Assembly: GCA_036924285.1 (NCBI GenBank)
Contig: JAYKYS010000023.1
Span: 620,001-684,000 of the forward strand
Direction: 5' to 3'
DNA length: 64,000 bases
Origin: Asterella californica
Lineage: Eukaryota; Streptophyta; Marchantiopsida; Marchantiales; Aytoniaceae
Positions 1-11,361 of the stretch are shown here, one piece after another; the first letter of the stretch is position 1; every line of letters starts with the position of its first letter. Made by a program: the position numbers and the translations under genes. The notes under the pieces are model-generated. The model was not told where the DNA came from. It ran no database searches and worked only from the letters and a program-made list of their open reading frames with translations.

Positions 1-1111
1 TGACTAAGTGAACCTTCTGTAACCAGTCAAGGGTGTGGTAAACTATCACAAAGTTAAGCGAGGAGGAGTAAAGTTCCTCGAACGTATTGAGGTGCGTTCA
101 AGTAAAGTTCTGTATTGCATTGAGTGTTAGGTTCTTGCACCATACATCGTAATAGATAATGCATACAAGATGAGAGTGTTGCGATTCTTTATGAACCGTT
201 TGCCGTGTTTGGAAGAAGATGCGGGCCGGCTACGGAGCCTCGTCTAACGCCTGAAAACGTCTCCAGAGAAGCCTTGTGATTGGCTCTATAGTGCTGACTC
301 ACCGCCGGATATTCCAATGAGCCATCAACCTCACTTCATGAAGACAGATATGCTCAGAGCACTGTTGTCCTGTAATACAGCTATCAGTCAACAGCCTCAC
401 TGATAAGGCGGTATGAAAAAGAAACTCTTCCATTGATGAGTGAATACCATGAAGTCAAGGGTAAGTTGAGAAAGACCAGGAAAGTTCCCTGCTTCTGAGA
501 GGAACAAGTTGTTTCTCAATATGCTCAAAGAATGTATGTTCTAATTCTAAGTCTAATTTGCATCTTCAATTATCTAACATAGTGAGGCATCCTGTAATAT
601 GTTCTAATTCTAAGTCTAATGTGCGTCTTCAATTATCTAACATAGCGAGGCATCCTGCATCGATGGCTTGCATAACTCACAGGTCCGTGGTGATATGTAT
701 TTATCTCTCTACTGTACCAAGCGTGGAGGAGGCACAGTTGATTCCTACAACCGTGATCGTCCACCACCTGAACTGGAAGAACTTGAACTACGAGAAAACC
801 ACGAGGCTCAGCTAGCCCCCACACGTGCAGGAGTATCTAGGGCTGTACATACTTGGAGATGAGCGTCCTCCTCTGCATCAAAGCGTCCTCATAAGAACTT
901 GCTATCGATCCCCCATTCCAACCAGATTCCATTGCACGACTTGACGCCTCCTCAGTGCAAGGCATGGACGTTGTGCATTCCGGCATGTCCATGATGGTTG
1001 GAGCGCCTCACAAATTTAAAGCATGGTTTGGGCTGAGATTCAGAAAATGGGTCAAGCAGCCCCTTTCACATAGATTGTTCTCCATCTGTAGACACATCCC
1101 AGTCTACTTAG
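1..1111. other. 3' flank of the PLAC8 gene, no gene seen
   Basis: No convincing coding region on either strand. The only structure I see is a 63-bp direct duplication (listed separately). Part of this stretch probably holds the 3' untranslated region and terminator of the minus-strand PLAC8 gene that ends at 1112, but no poly(A) signal could be assigned with confidence. Confidence 0.5.
535..660. repeat. 63-bp tandem duplication, two copies
   Basis: Copy 1 spans 535-597 and copy 2 spans 598-660. They differ at only a few positions. The unit is a multiple of three, so it stays open in a short plus-strand frame, but no gene is supported there. It looks like a local duplication. Confidence 0.85.
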
Positions 1112-2918
1112 TCATTGTGGAGGAGCATGAGCTTGCATCGGTTGTGGAGGACCTTGAAAAGATTGCTGCATCGGCTGTGGAGGACCGTGATAAGATTGCT
1201 GCATCGGCTGTGGAGGACCGTGATAAGATTGCTGCATCGGTTGTGGAGGACCATAAGATTGCTGCATCGGTTGTGGAGCACCTGAAGTCTGCATTCGTGG
1301 AGGAACAGGAGCTTCCATTGCACGCTGGATGGCATCCCGTTGCAAGTCGTAACCTGCACAAAAGTAATTTGAAGGGACGATCAATGACAGATGGGCTCAC
1401 ACGATTAACATATCCGACCTGGACCGTACCTGAATGTCTTTTCTGATCCAGGTCCGTTTCTGATCTGCATTTGTTGTTTCAGAGAATCAGAGCCAAAGTT
1501 CTCCGCGCTGGAATCAAATACGTACCTAGAGCAGGATCGATGTTGCGGTACCGGAGCTCACGGTATTCTTGTGCCAGGGCACACCACTCGCACCAGAAGT
1601 GGGTGCAGAAGTCGTCTAATGGATCTTCTCGCAAATTAAATCTGAGTCGCATCTTCGTTCGGTAGGTGTAACTATACAGGCAAGGAATACCCAGAAAGAA
1701 TGCCAGAGTGTAAATGATGCCAGCAGTTTGACATCCTGCACGTACAGACATGATCGTCAAAACCAGGTAATAAATCATAGCCCCAAAGCTGACAGCTTCA
1801 CGGTTCTCATACTACCCAGCTACAGTCTCGAGGAAAACAGTACTGGTGCTGAAGTTCGTTGCTTTAAGGAGAAGCCCTTGTTGGATGGTCCGCCAACCAG
1901 AATCACCCCACAGAAGAAGATCTTAGTGCAAGAAGAAGGCGGCTGGGCTCGAGAACAGTTGGTAAGGATCTAGTTCGCCGACTTTATATACACTGAGATG
2001 CATAGCGAACACGAATGAAACTGAGACTTCGTGGGTATGATGAACTCACTGTTGTATCCAGTGTCCACGATCTCGGCGATCTGTCCAAAGGTGACACAGG
2101 GCGCAATGATGACAAGCGGACCTGTGATGAAACGAACGTTGTGCATGCAGAATATTAGCCACAGCCAAGAAGTCAGAGAAAGCAATTGCACAATTCCTCA
2201 CAAGTTTGGTTGGCGGATCCCATGATCGGGCCCTCAACGTCTGAGCAATTAACGACTCACATATTGACAGAAATAATTTGGAGAACACTCGAAAGGAGAG
2301 TCACTATCAGGAAGGTCTACTAAGCTCCAGGTTTGATTTGCACTTACAGCCGTAGCAGTCCTCAAAGAATCCGAAAAGCTCCGATGTCCATGGCACTGGT
2401 GGACCGAGTTCCGGACGAATAATTGCCTGTTGGAAGGGTACAACATTACCAGTTGTAATGAAATTACTTGGTGGTGGCCTTACTGGAGGGACAGCTTGTT
2501 GCTGGGGAGCCGGTGTGTGTGGATAACCAGCTGGAGCCGGACTAGCATTCGGTGGATACGCTGGGCCAGCTGGAGGATAAGTCGGAGGACCAGGACTGAT
2601 ATTGTTGGGAGGACGATACGCGGGATTGTAAGCAGGAGGAGTATTTCCTGCATATCCACCGTTGGGTTGGTAGTTTTGCTGGGGTGGATATGCAGCTCCT
2701 TGCTGAGGACCGTTCTGCTGAAATTCCCCGTTCATTTCTGCAGAGTTCTGTGTGCCACCACCTGGCTGTTGATTGCCAGGGTCTTGTTCAGGCCCTGAGT
2801 TGTACTGCTGATGCTCAGCGTAGCTGTGATTGTAGTCTCCCCCCGGCGCAGCTGACTGATCATGATTATGATTCTCCTCTCCAGCTGCAGCCGAACTGTC
2901 ACCATAGGCCCCGTCCAT
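1112..2918 (-). CDS. PLAC8-domain protein (cell number regulator / plant cadmium resistance type), 4 exons
   Basis: Exons on the minus strand: 2918-2348, 2121-2050, 1735-1526 and 1353-1112. All three introns are GT-AG in phase 1, and the exons sum to 1095 bp (364 residues plus stop). Residues 1-175 are Pro/Gln/Gly/Asn-rich with YPP repeats. The PLAC8 core follows: VPWTSELFGFFEDC, then CPLVIIAPCVTFGQIAEIVD across the first junction, then a hydrophobic segment (TAGIIYTLAFFLGIPCLY) and QEYREL. The family's CLxxxxCPC signature has Ala in place of its middle Cys. The tail holds about five PPQPMQQSY-type repeats. Family members are small membrane proteins linked to organ size control or metal transport; which role applies here is unknown. 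The start is the first ATG in an open exon and leaves the N-terminal region intact. It is the only intact host gene I find. Confidence 0.88.
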
Positions 2919-3086
2919 GGTGGTTTATTACCTTCGATCTCAAGAAACTCCTTCCGTTTCTGCGTTGCCTGCCTCGTCAAAGAGACTCAGCTCAAAAACA
3001 TGTGGCAGAAAAATCCCGTTCCGAAACTGCTGCGGTTGCTGCGTTCTCCCATCACTGGCTAGTGTCTCTAGATCTCCTCATGTCTC

Positions 3087-3112
3087 CTCTTATAATCAAT
3101 ATGTATATATAA
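3087..3112 (-). promoter_or_regulatory. candidate TATA region of the PLAC8 gene
   Basis: Read on the minus strand, 3112-3103 gives TTATATATAC and 3096-3087 gives ATTATAAGAG. These lie about 170-190 bp upstream of the PLAC8 ATG at 2918. Position and orientation fit a core promoter, but AT-rich words are common and no transcript start is visible. Confidence 0.3.
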
Positions 3113-3374
3113 GAAGAGAATCGGGCAATGCAATGTCCAGGATGATAACTCGTACAGATATCGATCGATAAACGCCCACTGCTAACTTTTGCACAATTCC
3201 GCTGTGCTATAGAAGTTGTGCAAGATGCTCTCACTCGGTGTGCGAGTGAGCCGAGTCCGTGTACGTCGAGTGTTTCTGATCGATGGCTGCTCAGAATCCT
3301 GCTACTCCAGTGTCTTCCAAGTTCAAACGCTTCCGAAGTCCATCTTAAGCACAGGACGGTGCACACACGAGCGC

Positions 3375-3410
3375 GCTCTCTCTCTCTCTCTCTCTTCCCT
3401 CTCTCTGTGT
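3375..3410. repeat. CT/GA microsatellite
   Basis: An almost perfect (CT)n tract on the plus strand, so (GA)n in the sense direction of the PLAC8 gene, about 460 bp upstream of its ATG. GA/CT tracts are frequent in plant promoters and 5' leaders. Whether this one has a role is unknown. Confidence 0.85.
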
Positions 3411-4123
3411 GTGCTGTTGCAAGGCCGGAACAAACCACATCTGATGATGGACTTGTTTCGCTCAGTTGATCCTTAATATTGTGGATGCTTCCCCGATACT
3501 AAAGTTCCGAAGAATAAACTAGAGTTCGCCGGGTCCGAGGACAATAAGCTCGTACATGCTGGCAATGCCAGGGTACCACTTGCACCAGTTTGACTTAGAT
3601 TGCACCGCGTGCTCGGCATCAGCTGATCCGTCGTTACACTTCGCGTTAACCCAGCATTGCGCACAATGAACGTGCGGTCAGATTAAGGGTGCATACCCAC
3701 GGTTAGCATATCATCCGTTGATCTAGACTGGAAACAACAGTTTGTTGCTGTCTTGGGCACGTGAGGTGTGTCTGGCTAACGCACAAGACAATTGGATAGA
3801 CGTGCTTTCACGCTGTGTGGGGCCACGAGCGCATGAAATGAGTCAACCCACATGTACAGCACGTCATCGCTGGTCACCGGATGGTGACCGTGGTTTAGCC
3901 AGGCGAACAAGAACGATGGAGATGGGTGCACGAAGGTGGTTCATGGCAACTTCATACCCATTTTGCGTAGTCCCTGCACTGTGTGCATCCGGAAATATGG
4001 GCTACCGCTGGTTATATCCCGGCAAAGGTTCCGGTAACAGTAAAGCGCGACATACGCGAATATCGAACGGACGGGAAGACCCCATCAAGCCGAACAAGGG
4101 AAAAGAAGGTAAAAGCAACAATA
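3411..4123. other. intergenic, no gene recognised
   Basis: Several short open frames exist on the plus strand (longest about 130 codons at 3742-4140), but none has a recognisable domain or a coherent pattern. I see nothing else here up to the inverted repeat that begins at 4124. Confidence 0.5.
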
Positions 4124-4139
4124 GGGGGTGTCAAAGTTA
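4124..4139 (+). repeat. left terminal inverted repeat of the Harbinger-like element
   Basis: GGGGGTGTCAAAGTTA, preceded by TA. Its exact reverse complement lies at 31194-31209, followed by TA. The match is 16 of 16 bases, or 18 with the flanking TA. No other copy of this word was noticed in the window. Confidence 0.75.
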
Positions 4140-4404
4140 GGGGGAATTATTCACTAACGGGCGAAGGAATATTTGCCATATTTGGGTAACTTTATGGAAG
4201 TACTACATCTTATAGTCGCGGCTAGAGAAGAGGACGTTTCAACCTTACCCGTGATATTCAAACTTACCCGTGTGCTTAAATGTACACGCTTATGCAAGTC
4301 CTCATTCAATCGATCTGAAGTAGTGGAGCGAGTGGTAACTCGATCTGAGAGTGAACGAGCGTCTTTTGAATAACTGAAGCTTTTTGAATAACAGATGCGA
4401 CACG

Positions 4405-5349
4405 ATGAGCAGTATAGGCGATGAAGTGGAATGTGATGTTGAAGTAGACTCTCTTCGCATAGCGATGGCTCCGAGAAGTTCAGAGGTGTTGAAGAAATCA
4501 CGCATCCGTTTGAATGTAAAAGATTACGAGAAGATAGTTGCGTATATAGAGGATGAAGAAAATTTTGCTGCACTGCACGGAGCTGGTCAAAAAACTAAAG
4601 TTGGTGCGGGGAAGTGCTTGAGTAAAGCCACTGCATTTGATATCATGACCGCACAACTTTCTGGGAAAAGTGGGTTTCCTGTTGTGACAGGAGTAGAATT
4701 GAAAAAGAGATTTGATAGATACGTTGACTTGTACAAGAAGGCGAAAGAGATTCAAGATAGTACGGGAGGAGGATTGACGAAAGATGAAATGTTACATGGA
4801 TTGACGTTGGAAGACAAGTTGAATGGAAAGTGTCCTCACTTTTATCGCATGAATACTATTTATGGTAGTCGTGCCAACATTGATCCTCTTGCTGTTCTTG
4901 CGTTTGGGATCCCTTCGGAAGAAGAATTTATGAGATATGATTCTCAATTTCAAGCAGAGAGTTGTCTTCCTCGGTCCGAGACCTCATTGTTGACCGAAGA
5001 AGACGATGGAGAAATGGATATTTCTCACCGCAATGAAGACGAAATGAGTCCGGGTGATGAAGAGAGAACGGTCAATGAAGGAAGAGATGGTGGACGAGAC
5101 GAGATGAATCCCGATGGAGAAGAAGATATGAGCAGAGGGGCAATACCTGAGTCCGTGCAGGAAATGTCTCGAAATCAGAGATCCAGAGTCACCAACGGCA
5201 GGGTGAATATAAAAGGAGGAGTGTTGAATCTATACGAAGAGAGTATAAGAGAGAAAGCACAATATCTGAAAGTGTTTGTTGAATACAAGATGGCCTCACT
5301 TGAAGAGAAAAAAAGATCGAGAGAAAAGTCAAGAGAAGGAACAGAGTAG
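4405..5349 (+). CDS. Myb/SANT-like transposon DNA-binding protein
   Basis: Open frame of 314 residues from the first in-frame ATG. Residues 30-160 resemble the Myb/SANT-like domain encoded next to transposases in PIF/Harbinger elements: a helix-rich segment with TGVELKKRFDRYVDLYKKAK, followed by LTLEDKLNGKCPHFYRMNTI and GSRANIDPLA. The rest is acidic and then Lys/Arg/Glu-rich. Family proteins bind DNA and help the transposase enter the nucleus; that role is inferred here. A different frame continues past the stop to about 5433 with a plausible helical end (SLFVELYKSGKSFEEIIEKL), and an A7 run near 5309 is a likely place for a one-base slip. The native C terminus may therefore be about 25 residues longer. 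Confidence 0.65.
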   Translation: MSSIGDEVECDVEVDSLRIAMAPRSSEVLKKSRIRLNVKDYEKIVAYIEDEENFAALHGAGQKTKVGAGKCLSKATAFDIMTAQLSGKSGFPVVTGVELKKRFDRYVDLYKKAKEIQDSTGGGLTKDEMLHGLTLEDKLNGKCPHFYRMNTIYGSRANIDPLAVLAFGIPSEEEFMRYDSQFQAESCLPRSETSLLTEEDDGEMDISHRNEDEMSPGDEERTVNEGRDGGRDEMNPDGEEDMSRGAIPESVQEMSRNQRSRVTNGRVNIKGGVLNLYEESIREKAQYLKVFVEYKMASLEEKKRSREKSREGTE

Positions 5350-5579
5350 GAAAAGACATACTTCTTTGTTTGTGGAATTGTATAAATCTGGAAAATCTTT
5401 CGAGGAAATTATCGAGAAGCTCGATAACATGTAACTGAGCTTTGGGAGTAAAACATTCGTTTACTTGTATTCATTTCTCTGATTCGGTTTTGTATTTCAT
5501 TAGTAAGTGCGACCATCGTTTTATTCCTGAGCTTTGTGCGTAACGTTTTAACACGATTTAGTCCGACTTAGATTTTAGG

Positions 5580-7095
5580 GTCGCACTAAGTCGACCCAAC
5601 AGTGCGATTGTAACTATTTTGACAGCGGTAGCTGAGCACTGCTATTGTGAGTCGAGGAAGCAGATCGCAGTGAGTGTGTCGCACTGAAGCAGAAGATTGC
5701 GAGTCGGAGAAGGGAAGCGGATCGCAGTGAGTCGAGGATGAGAAGGAAAGCGGATCGCAATGAGTGGGTCGCACTGAAGCAGAAGATTGCGAGTCGGGGT
5801 AGAGAAGTGGATCGCAATGAGTCGAGGATTGAGTCGGGATTGAGGTAAGGATCGCAGTGAGTCGGGGATTGAGTGGGTCGTACTGAAGCAGAAGAGTCAG
5901 GGATTGAGGTAAGTGGGTCGCACTGAAGCAGAAGATTGCGAGGATTGAGGTAAGGATCGTAGTGAGTCCGGGATTGAGTGGGTCGCACTGAAGCAGAAGA
6001 GTCGGGGATTGAGGTAAGTGGGTCGCACTGAGGCAGAAGATTGCGGAGATTGAGATAAAGATCGCAGTGAGTCGAGGATTGAGTGGGTCGCACTGAAGCA
6101 GAAGAGTCGGGGATTGAGTGGGTCGCACTGAAGCAGAAGAGTCGAGGATTGAGGTAAGTGGGTCGCACTGAAGCAGAAGATTGCGAGTCGGGGAAAGGAA
6201 GCGGATCACAGTGAGTCGGGGATTGAGTGGATCGCACTGAAGCAGAAGAGTCGGGGATTGAGTCGGGGATTGAGTGGGTCGCACTGAAGAGAAGATTGTG
6301 AGTCGGAGAAGAGAAGCGGATCGCAAGTCGGGGATTGAGATAAAGATCACAGTCGGGGATTGAGATTAAGATCGTAATGAGTCGAGGAGTGAGTCCGGGA
6401 TTGAGATTTAGCTCGCTGTGGGTAGTGAGTCAAGGATTGAGTGGGTCGCACTGAAGCAGAAGATTGTGAGTCGAGGAAGAGAAGCGGATCGCAAGTCGAA
6501 GATTGAGATAAGGATCGAAGTGAGTCGGGGATTGAGATTTGGATCGCAGTCGGGGATTGACCTGACTGATCGCTGTGGGGTAAAGATTTAGGTCTTGAGG
6601 AAGGGATCGCACTGGCCACTGAGCACTACAGATTTGGGTCTTGGATCTGAGATCGCAATGAGCACGGGGGTAAAGATTTAGGTCTTGGGGAAGAGATCGC
6701 ACTGACCACTGAGCACTACAGATTTGGGTCTTGGATCTGAGATCGCACTGAGCACGGGATAAAGATTTAGGTCTTGGGAAGGGATCGCACTGAGCACTAA
6801 AGATTTAGGTCTTGGAACTGAGATCGCACTGCGCACAGAGATAGAGATTGGCGAATCGCACTATCTCGCACTGAGCACGGGGATAGATATTGGCGAGTCG
6901 CACTGAGTCGCACTGAGTCAGAGAAGGGAGTCCAGGAAAGATCTGAGATCGCATTGAGCACGGAGATAGAGATTGGCGAATCGCACTGAGTCGCACTGAG
7001 TCGAGGAAAGGAGTCCAGGAAAGGTCTGAGATCGCACTGAGCACGGGGATAGAGATTGACGAATCGCACTGAGTCGTCAAATCGCATTGAGTCGA
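5580..7095. repeat. array 1 of GTCGCACT-based minisatellite
   Basis: About 1.5 kb of irregular tandem repeats. The left part mixes GGTCGCACTGAAGCAGAAGA with blocks such as GTCGGGGATTGAG. The right part (from about 6590) uses units with GATCGCACTGAGCAC and AAAGATTTAGGTCTTG. Long minus-strand open frames across the array are artefacts of periodicity. The array begins about 230 bp after the SANT ORF and ends at the junction with the LTR retrotransposon at 7102. The same core word recurs in the phosphatase intron and at 28.4-29.3 kb. Confidence 0.85.
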
Positions 7096-7638
7096 GTATG
7101 GTGTAGTGACGCAGGATTTCTCCTGTTGCCCATTTAGTATACAAGATATTGTTCCCACAGAGGATTTGCACAAGTAACGCTGCTCTAAGTTCTAAGATCT
7201 GTTCAAACACACAAATACACGGGTTTTGCCTAGAAATCCCGTCTTCTCACAAAACCACACAAAACCACACGTCTTCCAGACACGCCAAATGGTGCTCTAG
7301 AACTAAACAAACAACTACCAATTACAATATCACACAACTATTCACAGAGAAGCTCGAGAAGACGATCTTCCTGCTTCCGGGTTGCTTCTTCCGGTCTTCT
7401 CGATACTGTCTTCCCGAAGCGATTCTCGTCTTCTGGGGGTTCAGCTCGTCTTCTCACACCTCCAGAAGATTGTCCTGCTTCGCAGAAGTCGACTAGCAAC
7501 AGTCGTTACACCTTATTCTCACACTCACATTCCAACGGGTTAGATAAATCACAGGGTGTATGCCCCCTGTAGCCTTCCCAGGCTTCTGCCTACGGAAATA
7601 GTCTTCCTGCAACACTACAACGACATTCACCTTCACGG

Positions 7639-8920
7639 TGTCGGAGTGTGATCCGTCTACCTAGGAAAGCGCCGGGCTTCTGGCTGTGATTGTTCACTCA
7701 AGAGGTTGGCTTTCAAGTCACAATAGGGCTATAAACACTCACACAGATGTGTAAGATCTAGTAATATACCCAGAAGGTGAAATTCAGGTCTAGCTGGCAG
7801 TAATAGGATTCGGCGGTGAACTTTGACACTCACGGAGAGGAAAACTATGAAGGTTTAGACCTCTAAACTTCCCCTACATGCAAATGAGGTACTACTGAAC
7901 TCACAGACGAAATTTCAGCCTGAGATCAAATTCTGACACGGAGATATGAACAGAAAAGTTTTGAGCAAGAAAACTACGGCAATTTCTGGTACCTAGCTGG
8001 CTATTTCAACCTATAACAGGAGTTTGGCTCGATCAATTTCGAAGTTTCTTACAGGATTTGCAGTCTACAGGGTGCTGAACATCCCTGTGAAGTTGGGACT
8101 CCTGAATGTACACAGAACTGTAGATCTCCTCCTCTGAAGTCGCTGCTCTAGATTAAGAGCTTTTCAGACCCCCTCAGCTTCAGCGGCCGCCCTGAATTAC
8201 TCAGTTGCTCAATCGATATGAAACTTTTTTTGAAATCGTAGCCCTGCTGGCGGGGAACACAACCTCGAAGTTTTGAAGCAATTTCCTCAAATCTGCTGCG
8301 AGTGACACTGAAAACCCTAAATCCAACCAAAATGATTCAATTCTAGCACAATCCGAACTTCAATTGCTCATAACTCCGTCTTTATTGACTCAAATCGATC
8401 GAAATTTTCACTGGAAGTGCTTGGCATGACGAGCTCTCTCTCCCTGTGCACTCTGATTTCGAAGATCCCTCACCAAATTCTCGAACTCCACTCTAGAGCT
8501 CTGTTTCTAAATTTAGAGTTAAACTAAAGACAAAAACAGACCAATGGGAGTTCATAGCTCCACTTGGTTGTCCTTTAGTACCCTAAACTACCTGGTAACT
8601 TATCTACACTCATAGGCTACCACGTCAAGCCCCCTAGAGTGCCAACGTAAAACTTAAACTACCTAAAACGACACGCAGCCCCAAAAAATAACTTAAATCA
8701 GCTAGAAAGCGTGCATGGGCGACACGCAAATACAACCCATGAGCTTAAGCCCTATCAAAATGGTAATCAACCTACTAAGACTCAAAATAGTGTTAACACT
8801 GTATGCAAAGGTGTCAAACATATACATAAACGACTAGAAGTAATAAGAGCTAACTTCTAGAACTACTAAACCCAAGCGTCGGAGTAGAAATATAACATAT
8901 AGCCGCCAAGTAGCGCAACA
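7639..8920 (-). mobile_element. family D 3' LTR (1282 bp)
   Basis: Begins TGTCGGAG and ends GCGCAACA. It is followed by TCCACCCCCTCT, the complement of a polypurine tract, so this is the downstream LTR of a minus-strand element whose pol lies at 9122-11361. A second LTR of identical length (38568-39849) differs by only scattered substitutions. The left flank CACGG (7634-7638) is not repeated on the right, because the element is truncated there. Confidence 0.85.
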
Positions 8921-9121
8921 TCCACCCCCTCTGAACCTGCACATCCTCCGGTATGTGCCATCCAGATCAAGACTCTTCAGCTTCGGCTTCAAACTCATCT
9001 TCAACCTGCATTGAGTCTTCAGCTTCATCCTCCGTAAACTCTGCAACGTTCTGGTCCTCCCCTCTCCTCCTAAAGAGCTTGATTCTCTTTCCTGCGACTG
9101 GTATCTTGAGCACTGCACCAT

Positions 9122-10109
9122 CTAACTCTCCAAGGAGTATGTGGCATTATCATAAACTTCTAACACAACATAAGGTCCAAACCATCTCTTGGAGAACTTC
9201 CTGATAGTGCTATGCTGATTATCAAGACTACTATCATAGACTAACACCCAGTCACCTTCTTTAACTGGTTTGGGTCGTAATCTATGCGTTCTATCAAATC
9301 TGTCTTTGTTTCTCTCTCTTGCAATCTTTAATCTTTCGACAGCTTTGGCAACATCCTCAGGTCTTCGTTCTAACTGCTGGATCCTTAATGCAAGAAGATC
9401 CTCCGTACTTCTACCATCTTCCCATGGCAAAACATTCCAAGTAGGCACAACCTCCTCAATCGGCATTACAGGTCTCTGTACGGTCTGTCCATAAAGCAAA
9501 TGGTAGCAGTCTAGGCCATTCACGGATCTTACCCTTGCAAGCTTTTACCAAAGCTTTGATGATTGGCGGATGACCTCTTTCGCTCTTGTCATTCCCTTCA
9601 AGATTGTAAGCAGTGGTTAACGCCAACTTGATTCCCAATCGCTTGAAGAACTCAACTACTTCTTGTGAATCCAGCTCACCCCTATCTGCAGTGATCTTTC
9701 CCACACACCCATATCTACAAATAACATCTTCAAGTAGAAAGCGGCAGACACTAGCAGTGGTCTTCGTCCTCAAGGCACGGCCTTCAACTTGGTTAGATAG
9801 ATCTTCTCTAGCCAAGACTAGATACCTCATTTGTCCAAGCCCAAATGGCATAGTTACCAGATCCACTACCCATTTGTAATGAATGGCTAAAGGATAAGTA
9901 GGATGCAATCCATCACGATGACGTACGTTGGAATACATCTGGCAAGGTATACAGGATGAAACAAACTGTACTACATCCTTATACATACCCTTCCACCAAT
10001 ACTTCTCCTTCATCTTGGCAAATGTAGCCCAAACTCCTCTATGACCGGCCCATAGACTCTCATGAAACTCCTTGATCAGCTGTTGCTGCAATTCCAAGTC
10101 ACATACCAC
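9122..10109 (-). pseudogene. Ty3/gypsy integrase, family D, frameshifted
   Basis: Reads from 10109 leftward. The zinc-binding H-H-C-C segment is visible (LWAGHRGVWATFAKMKEKYWW, then CIPC). The core follows with YLVLAREDLS, ITADRGEL and NLEGNDKSERGH supplying the D-D-E positions. A frame change near 9500 leads into the C-terminal part (ERNKDRFDRTHRLRPKPVKE, WFGPYVVL). It ends about 200 bp before the polypurine tract, the normal 3' position of integrase in gypsy elements. Very similar in layout and sequence to the integrase at 42409-43647, so D and K are related families. Confidence 0.85.
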
Positions 10110-11361
10110 CCGTTGCGGTATACCTCTTTGTAGCTTAGGACGCTTCCATAGATGTCCTCCATGTAAAAGTAACCATAAGCTATTCTACGGATCCTCTTGA
10201 AATCTGCATCAGACCAGCCTTCTTGCCTTTCTAGTGAACTCAAATAGCGTCCAAGATCCAACCACTCGCCATCATACATAGTTTCATCAAAAAACTCCAA
10301 CGAGGCTGCAAAACAGCTTCTATCTCTTCTAGCAAGAGCACTAGAATAGAACTCTGTTCCCACATCCTCCTGATCATCTATCATTTCTTTCTCATCGTAA
10401 TACCTAGCCCTTGATAACATATCTGCCACAAGATTGTCCTTCCCTGCAATATGTCTAAACTCTGGGTTCAAGGACTTGATATATGCTATCCACCTCAACA
10501 TAGCAATATCTGGAGTTGTACAGCTAGTGATCATTCCCAAGAGAGGTAAACAATCTGTCTCCACAACCACAGGTGCTCCTATCAAGTATTCCTTGTCACT
10601 CTTCATCGCAGTAACTACTCCCCATAGTTCTCTCTTGACCTGAGGGTAGTCTCTCTGCCGTGAACTTAATACCTTAGCACCAAAACGCACCACATATCTA
10701 TTTCCATCTTGATCATCTTGCCCTACAGCCCATCCAATGCCAATAGGACTAGTATCAACAGTAAGGATAACAGATCTCCCCAACTCATATGTTACCTTCC
10801 GTAGAGTTGGTGGTGAAGACAACAGATCCTTCAACTTCTTCATAGACTCGCTCTGCTCCTCTTGCCACTGAAATCTTTGCCCCTTCCTCAGCAACTTGTA
10901 CAACGGATCTGCTACATGTGCAAAGTGTGAAATCCATATATGATAAAACACACATGCACCTAGAAATCTTCTCACCTCAGTAACCGATCCACATGTCTCC
11001 TTCATCCTTCGAATGGCATCAACCTTGTTTGGACAAGGTTTCCGACCATAAGATCCACATAGGTGCCTCACAATCAACACCTCTTGTTCTTCAAATATAG
11101 ACTTTGCTCCTGATAAAGTCAAATGAACCTCCTCCAGTCGACTCAATATCTTATCGCAGTCAACTATATGATCTGCAACAAACTTACGGCACCCCCTCTG
11201 ATCCATTATCTCATTCTTCTCCTCCTCAGCACATCCTTTGATCGGCACATCATCAAGGAATGGCATAGTTTTTTCAGGAATGAAGTCTCTCAAAACTTTG
11301 TTCATGCCATTCATCATATGCGCTACAGAATTGGTAGCACCTTGCGGCAAGGTGCACATCC
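10076..11361 (-). pseudogene. Ty3/gypsy reverse transcriptase C-terminal half and RNase H, family D
   Basis: Starts inside the reverse transcriptase at LPQGATNSVAHMMNG. The catalytic box reads FLDD rather than YxDD (TMPFLDDVPIKG), a variant I take to be normal for this lineage. Thumb and RNase H follow (VILTVDTSPIGIGWAVGQ, KRELWGVVTAMK, ETDCLPLLGMI), ending with IAGKDNLVADMLSR. Everything upstream (gag, protease, RT fingers) is missing; the frame runs at about 11361 into family B sequence. It is separated from integrase by a frameshift near 10090. D is therefore 5'-truncated and cannot move by itself. Confidence 0.85.

Noticed and set aside
955..1446. Plus-strand ORF with repeated ASAVEDRDKIAA units
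   Set aside because: It is antisense to exon 4 of the PLAC8 gene, whose sense frame fits phase-consistent splice sites and the gene's C-terminal repeats.
5586..6702. Long minus-strand open frames rich in SATHSIPDS-type repeats
   Set aside because: They follow the periodicity of the GTCGCACT array and appear in more than one frame; no non-repetitive protein sequence is present.
8148..8330. 60-residue ORF, identical at 39077-39259
   Set aside because: Both are the same position in the two family D LTRs; identity reflects the recent LTR copies, and the peptide has no recognisable features.
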